Assembly (NCBI RefSeq): GCF_046159835.1
Contig: NZ_JBJXCY010000001.1
Coordinates: 496,001-560,000 of the forward strand
Source: JACKJK01 sp046159835
GTDB lineage: Bacteria > Pseudomonadota > Alphaproteobacteria > Rhizobiales > Tepidamorphaceae
DNA: 64,000 nt
Reading direction: 5' to 3'
The translations under genes and the position numbers were made by a program. The notes under the pieces are model-generated. The model ran no database searches, had not been told where the DNA came from, and saw only the letters and a program-made list of their open reading frames with translations. Every line of letters begins with the position of its first letter. Position 1 is the first letter of the stretch. Below are positions 61,180-64,000 of this stretch, one piece after another.

Positions 61180-61902
61180 TCAGGCCGCGACGATGGTCTC
61201 GAACAACCGCGTCTTGTCGGCCTCGCTGTCCGGCAGTCCCTCGAAGACAACCGCGCCGCGCTCGATCGCGTAGAAGCGCGACGTCACTTCCAGCGCGCGA
61301 TGGACGTTCTGCTCGACCAGCAGGACCGACATGCCATCTGCCGACATCGCCTGGATGATCGAGACGATCTCGTCGACGATGAACGGCGCTAGCCCTTCGG
61401 TCGGCTCGTCGATCAGGACGAGCTTCGGCGCACCGACGAGCACGCGCGCAATCGCCAGCATCTGCTGTTCGCCGCCCGAAAGGGTGGTGCCCATCTGCTG
61501 GCGGCGCTCCCACAGCCGGGGGAAGCGCTCGTAGGCCTTCTCCAGCCGCTCGCGGCGCTCGGCAGCGCTGGCCGAAGGCGACTGGCGAAAGCCGAGCCGC
61601 ATGTTCTCGTCGACGCTGAGGCCCGGAAAGATGCGCCGGTCCTCGGGAACGAGGCCGACGCCTGCATGACAGATCTTGTCCGTCTCCAGCCCCGAGATGG
61701 TTTCGCCCGCCAGTTCGATGCGGCCGGTATGAGGCTTGAGCCATCCGGCGATGGTCTTCAGCAGGGTCGTCTTGCCGACGCCGTTGCGCCCGAACAGAGA
61801 GACGACCTCGCCGGCCTCCACATGCAGGCTGATGCCGCGCAGGACATCGCCCAGCCCGTAGCGCGCGTGGACATTCTCGACGTTGAGGATGGTGTCAGGC
61901 AT
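61180..61902 (-). CDS. livF: branched-chain amino acid ABC transporter ATP-binding protein LivF
   Basis: A 240-residue LivF-type ATPase. Walker A is SLFGRNGVGKTTLLKTI near residue 38, the signature LSGGEQQMLAIARVL, Walker B LVLIDEPTEGLAP, and the switch VLLVEQNVHRAL, all in the LivF form. ATG 61902 overlaps the livG stop by eight bases. It is the last gene of a livHMGF operon read on the minus strand; the periplasmic binding protein is outside the window. Confidence 0.93.
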   Translation of the reverse strand: MPDTILNVENVHARYGLGDVLRGISLHVEAGEVVSLFGRNGVGKTTLLKTIAGWLKPHTGRIELAGETISGLETDKICHAGVGLVPEDRRIFPGLSVDENMRLGFRQSPSASAAERRERLEKAYERFPRLWERRQQMGTTLSGGEQQMLAIARVLVGAPKLVLIDEPTEGLAPFIVDEIVSIIQAMSADGMSVLLVEQNVHRALEVTSRFYAIERGAVVFEGLPDSEADKTRLFETIVAA

Positions 61903-62635
61903 GACCGAGATAGGCCTCCTTGACCCGTGGATCGTTGCGTACCTCGTCCGGCGTGCCGTCGGCGATCTTGGCGCCCTGCGCCATGACGACGATCCGGTCC
62001 GACATGGACATGACGAGGCCGATATCGTGCTCCACCACCAGCACGGTGACGTCGCCGGCGAGCGAGCGGATGAGCTTTCCCACCGCCTGCGTGTCGCCAT
62101 GCGACATGCCCTGGGTGGGTTCATCGAGCAGCAGCAGCTTCGGATGCGAGGCCATGGCGACGGCGATCTCCAGCCGGCGCTGATCGCCGTGGGAGAGATG
62201 CGCCACGTCGAGGTGGCGGGTGGGGCCGAGGTCGAAACGCTCGATCATGGTCTCGACCGCCCTGGCCGCTTCGCGGTTCGCGCGGACCGGGAAAAACCCT
62301 CGCAGCCGGCTTTCGTTGATCTGCGCGGCAAGGCGCAGGTTTTCTTCCACGCTCAGGTCGTTGAAGAGGTTCGTCGTCTGGAAGCAGCGCGCGAGGCCGG
62401 CGGCGGCCAACCGGTTGGGCGACCAGCGCGTGACGTCGCGCCCGGCGAGTTCGACGCGTCCGGTGGCCGGGCGCAGTGCGCCGCTGATGAGGTTGAAGAG
62501 CGTCGACTTGCCCGCACCGTTGGGACCGATCACCGACGTGATCGCGCCGGGCTGCACGTCGAAGCTGACATGGTCGACCGCCTTCAGGCCACCGAAGCTG
62601 ATCGACAGGCCTTCCACCGCAAGGATCGGGGTCAT
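61895..62635 (-). CDS. livG: branched-chain amino acid ABC transporter ATP-binding protein LivG
   Basis: A 246-residue LivG-type ATPase with GPNGAGKSTLFNLI as Walker A, LSHGDQRRLEIAVAMA as a signature variant, LLLDEPTQGMSHGDT as Walker B and VLVVEHDIGLVMSMSDRI. The C-terminal VRNDPRVKEAYLG is characteristic of LivG. It lies between livM and livF, with one base to livM and an overlap with livF. Confidence 0.93.
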   Translation of the reverse strand: MTPILAVEGLSISFGGLKAVDHVSFDVQPGAITSVIGPNGAGKSTLFNLISGALRPATGRVELAGRDVTRWSPNRLAAAGLARCFQTTNLFNDLSVEENLRLAAQINESRLRGFFPVRANREAARAVETMIERFDLGPTRHLDVAHLSHGDQRRLEIAVAMASHPKLLLLDEPTQGMSHGDTQAVGKLIRSLAGDVTVLVVEHDIGLVMSMSDRIVVMAQGAKIADGTPDEVRNDPRVKEAYLGHA

Positions 62636-62636
62636 G

Positions 62637-63656
62637 TCAGCGATCCTCCCTGCGCGGACGCTTCATCCACTGGGTCACCATGCCGAGAATGCCCTTGGGA
62701 AACGCGATGACGACGATGACGAAGAACACGCCGACGATGATGTGGTGATGCTCCGTGTAGCTGCTCAGCACCGAGCGCAGCATGGTCAGCAGGAAGCTGC
62801 CGAACAGCGCGCCGACGAGCGTGCCCATGCCGCCGATGATGACGGCGATAATGGCCCAGGCGGACGTCTGGAACGCCATCAGCTCGGGTGAGACGAAGCC
62901 GCGCAGCATGGGATAGAGCGCGCCGGAAAAGCCCGCCACCGCTGCCGCCATGACGTAGACCGCGAGCTTGTAGCGGAAGGTGTCGTAGCCGAGGAACCGC
63001 ACCCGCGTCTCGTTGGCCTTTATCGCCGCCAGCACCCGCCCGTGCGGCAGGTCGACGACATAGGCGATTGCCGCGCACACAAGCGCGAAGGCTGCCAGCG
63101 TGAACAGGTAGAAGGCGAGGGGTTCGTCCGCGCCGAAGCTGTAGACGAGCAGGTCGATCTTGATGATCGGGATGCCGATGATGCCGTCGGACGCACCCAG
63201 CGCACGGGTGTTGTAGACTGACTTGGCGACCGCCTGCGCCAGCCCGAAGGTGATGAGCGCGAAGTAGACCCCGCGCGAGCGCACGGCGACCAGCCCGCCG
63301 ATCAGCCCGGCGACGGCGCTGACGCCACTCGCTGCGAACGCCGCCAGCCAGAACGATGGCGCGACGTCCTTGAGGACGAGCGTCGAGACATAGGCCCCGA
63401 TTCCGAAATAGAGCGCCTGTCCGAGCGTCAGCATGCCGGTGCGACCCAGCAGCAGGTCGACCGAAAGCGCCAGCCCGCCGAAGATCAGCGCTTCGGTGGC
63501 AAGCCGCAGGTAGAATTCGGCATCGCTCATCCACGCGAGCAGGCCGAAGGCCAGCGCCGCGACGAACAGGCCGATGGCGAGCAGCCGCGTGGCGGGAATG
63601 CCTTGGCGGCGTTCGGCTGGCGCAGCGGTGCCGGGTTCGGTTGAAAGATCAGCCAT
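62637..63656 (-). CDS. livM: branched-chain amino acid ABC transporter permease LivM
   Basis: A 339-residue permease with about nine hydrophobic segments. Family motifs include ALIFGGLALSVDLLLGRTGMLTLGQALYFGIGAYV near residues 38-72, and the ATPase-contact region AIKANETRVRFLGYDTFRYKL near residue 210, then GGMGTLVGALFGSFLL. Its start overlaps the end of the upstream livH gene. Substrates of the system may be branched-chain amino acids, amides or urea; specificity needs the binding protein, which is not in the window. Confidence 0.93.
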   Translation of the reverse strand: MADLSTEPGTAAPAERRQGIPATRLLAIGLFVAALAFGLLAWMSDAEFYLRLATEALIFGGLALSVDLLLGRTGMLTLGQALYFGIGAYVSTLVLKDVAPSFWLAAFAASGVSAVAGLIGGLVAVRSRGVYFALITFGLAQAVAKSVYNTRALGASDGIIGIPIIKIDLLVYSFGADEPLAFYLFTLAAFALVCAAIAYVVDLPHGRVLAAIKANETRVRFLGYDTFRYKLAVYVMAAAVAGFSGALYPMLRGFVSPELMAFQTSAWAIIAVIIGGMGTLVGALFGSFLLTMLRSVLSSYTEHHHIIVGVFFVIVVIAFPKGILGMVTQWMKRPRREDR

Positions 63657-64000
63657 GACCGAACTTCCCGAACAGACCGGCCGGGCGCACCGCGAGGAAG
63701 ATCACCATCAGTGTGAAGACGAACGGTTCCGTCCAGGCAGGCGATATCCAGACGCTGGAGACGGCCTGTATCTGTGTGATGAGAAGCCCTGCGAGGACTG
63801 CTCCCTTGATGGAGCCCAAGCCCCCGACGATGACGACCACGAAGGCCATGAAGATGAAGTCGCGGCCCATGGTGGGAAAGACCGAGTAGATCGGCGCGAG
63901 CAGGACGCCCGCAAGCCCGGCGAGCGCAACGCCGGTGCCGAAGGTGATCGCGTAGATGCGCTTCACCTTGATGCCCAGCGAGGAGGCCATGTCCGGGTCG
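63649..64000 (-). CDS. livH: branched-chain amino acid ABC transporter permease LivH, C-terminal part (5' end outside window)
   Basis: The frame is open to the right edge of the window (reads DPDMASSLGIKVKRIY), so the ATG at 63990 is internal. The 117 residues contain AITFGTGVALAGLAGVLLAPIYSVFP and VVVIVGGLGSIKGAVLAGLL, the C-terminal motifs of LivH. It overlaps the livM start by eight bases and heads this part of the operon. Confidence 0.9.
   Translation of the reverse strand, partial: DPDMASSLGIKVKRIYAITFGTGVALAGLAGVLLAPIYSVFPTMGRDFIFMAFVVVIVGGLGSIKGAVLAGLLITQIQAVSSVWISPAWTEPFVFTLMVIFLAVRPAGLFGKFGHG

Overview
The window is about 64 kb of high-GC DNA with dense, operon-rich coding and short intergenic gaps. 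The gene families and their order (the RibB-AroC, FabI, DnaJ-like, RT0821-type lipoprotein and PdxH neighbourhood, heterotetrameric SoxBDAG, an Ald/Lrp pair, a long-leader alphaproteobacterial ornithine decarboxylase) point to an alphaproteobacterium, most likely of the order Hyphomicrobiales (Rhizobiales). The species cannot be named from this sequence. No insertion sequence, prophage, CRISPR array or rRNA gene was seen.

Positions 1-24 kb are mostly core metabolism: the 3' part of dxs, a Tad-type vWA protein, TlyA, a SAM methyltransferase, alanine dehydrogenase with a divergent Lrp regulator, RibB with a degenerate second domain, AroC, a copper pair (DUF2946 and PCu(A)C), a FabI/MDR oxidoreductase/phosphatase operon, a DnaJ-like protein, PdxH, an SDR, ArgO-like exporter, metallophosphoesterase, class III aminotransferase, acyl-CoA ligase, DUF1499, MBL hydrolase and BioY.

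Positions 25-57 kb form a large methylated-amine island. It holds soxBDAG plus sdaA, a soluble four-PAS chemoreceptor, a corrinoid protein (MttC-like), an MttB-family methyltransferase without pyrrolysine, an SHMT-like PLP enzyme, a two-cluster ferredoxin-like protein, a betaine-homocysteine-type methyltransferase, metV/metF, a methyl-THF:corrinoid methyltransferase, a RamA-like corrinoid reactivase, a Pot-type ABC importer, a dimethylglycine-dehydrogenase-like flavoprotein, and two GlxA/AraC regulators. Read together (inference), a quaternary amine such as glycine betaine is imported and loses its first methyl to a corrinoid protein. That methyl passes to THF and is oxidised by MetF/MetV. The remaining methyls are removed oxidatively by the DMGDH-like protein and SoxBDAG. 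Glycine plus methylene-THF gives serine, which SdaA converts to pyruvate. Several proteins of this island carry short Arg/Gly- or Lys-rich tails, an unexplained shared feature.

Positions 57-64 kb contain a membrane methyltransferase, an ornithine decarboxylase with a ~475-nt leader that holds an attenuator-like structure, a GNAT acetyltransferase, tRNA-Pro(CGG), tRNA-Gln(TTG), a CitE-like CoA ester lyase and the livFGM(H) part of a branched-chain amino acid ABC transporter, cut by the window edge.
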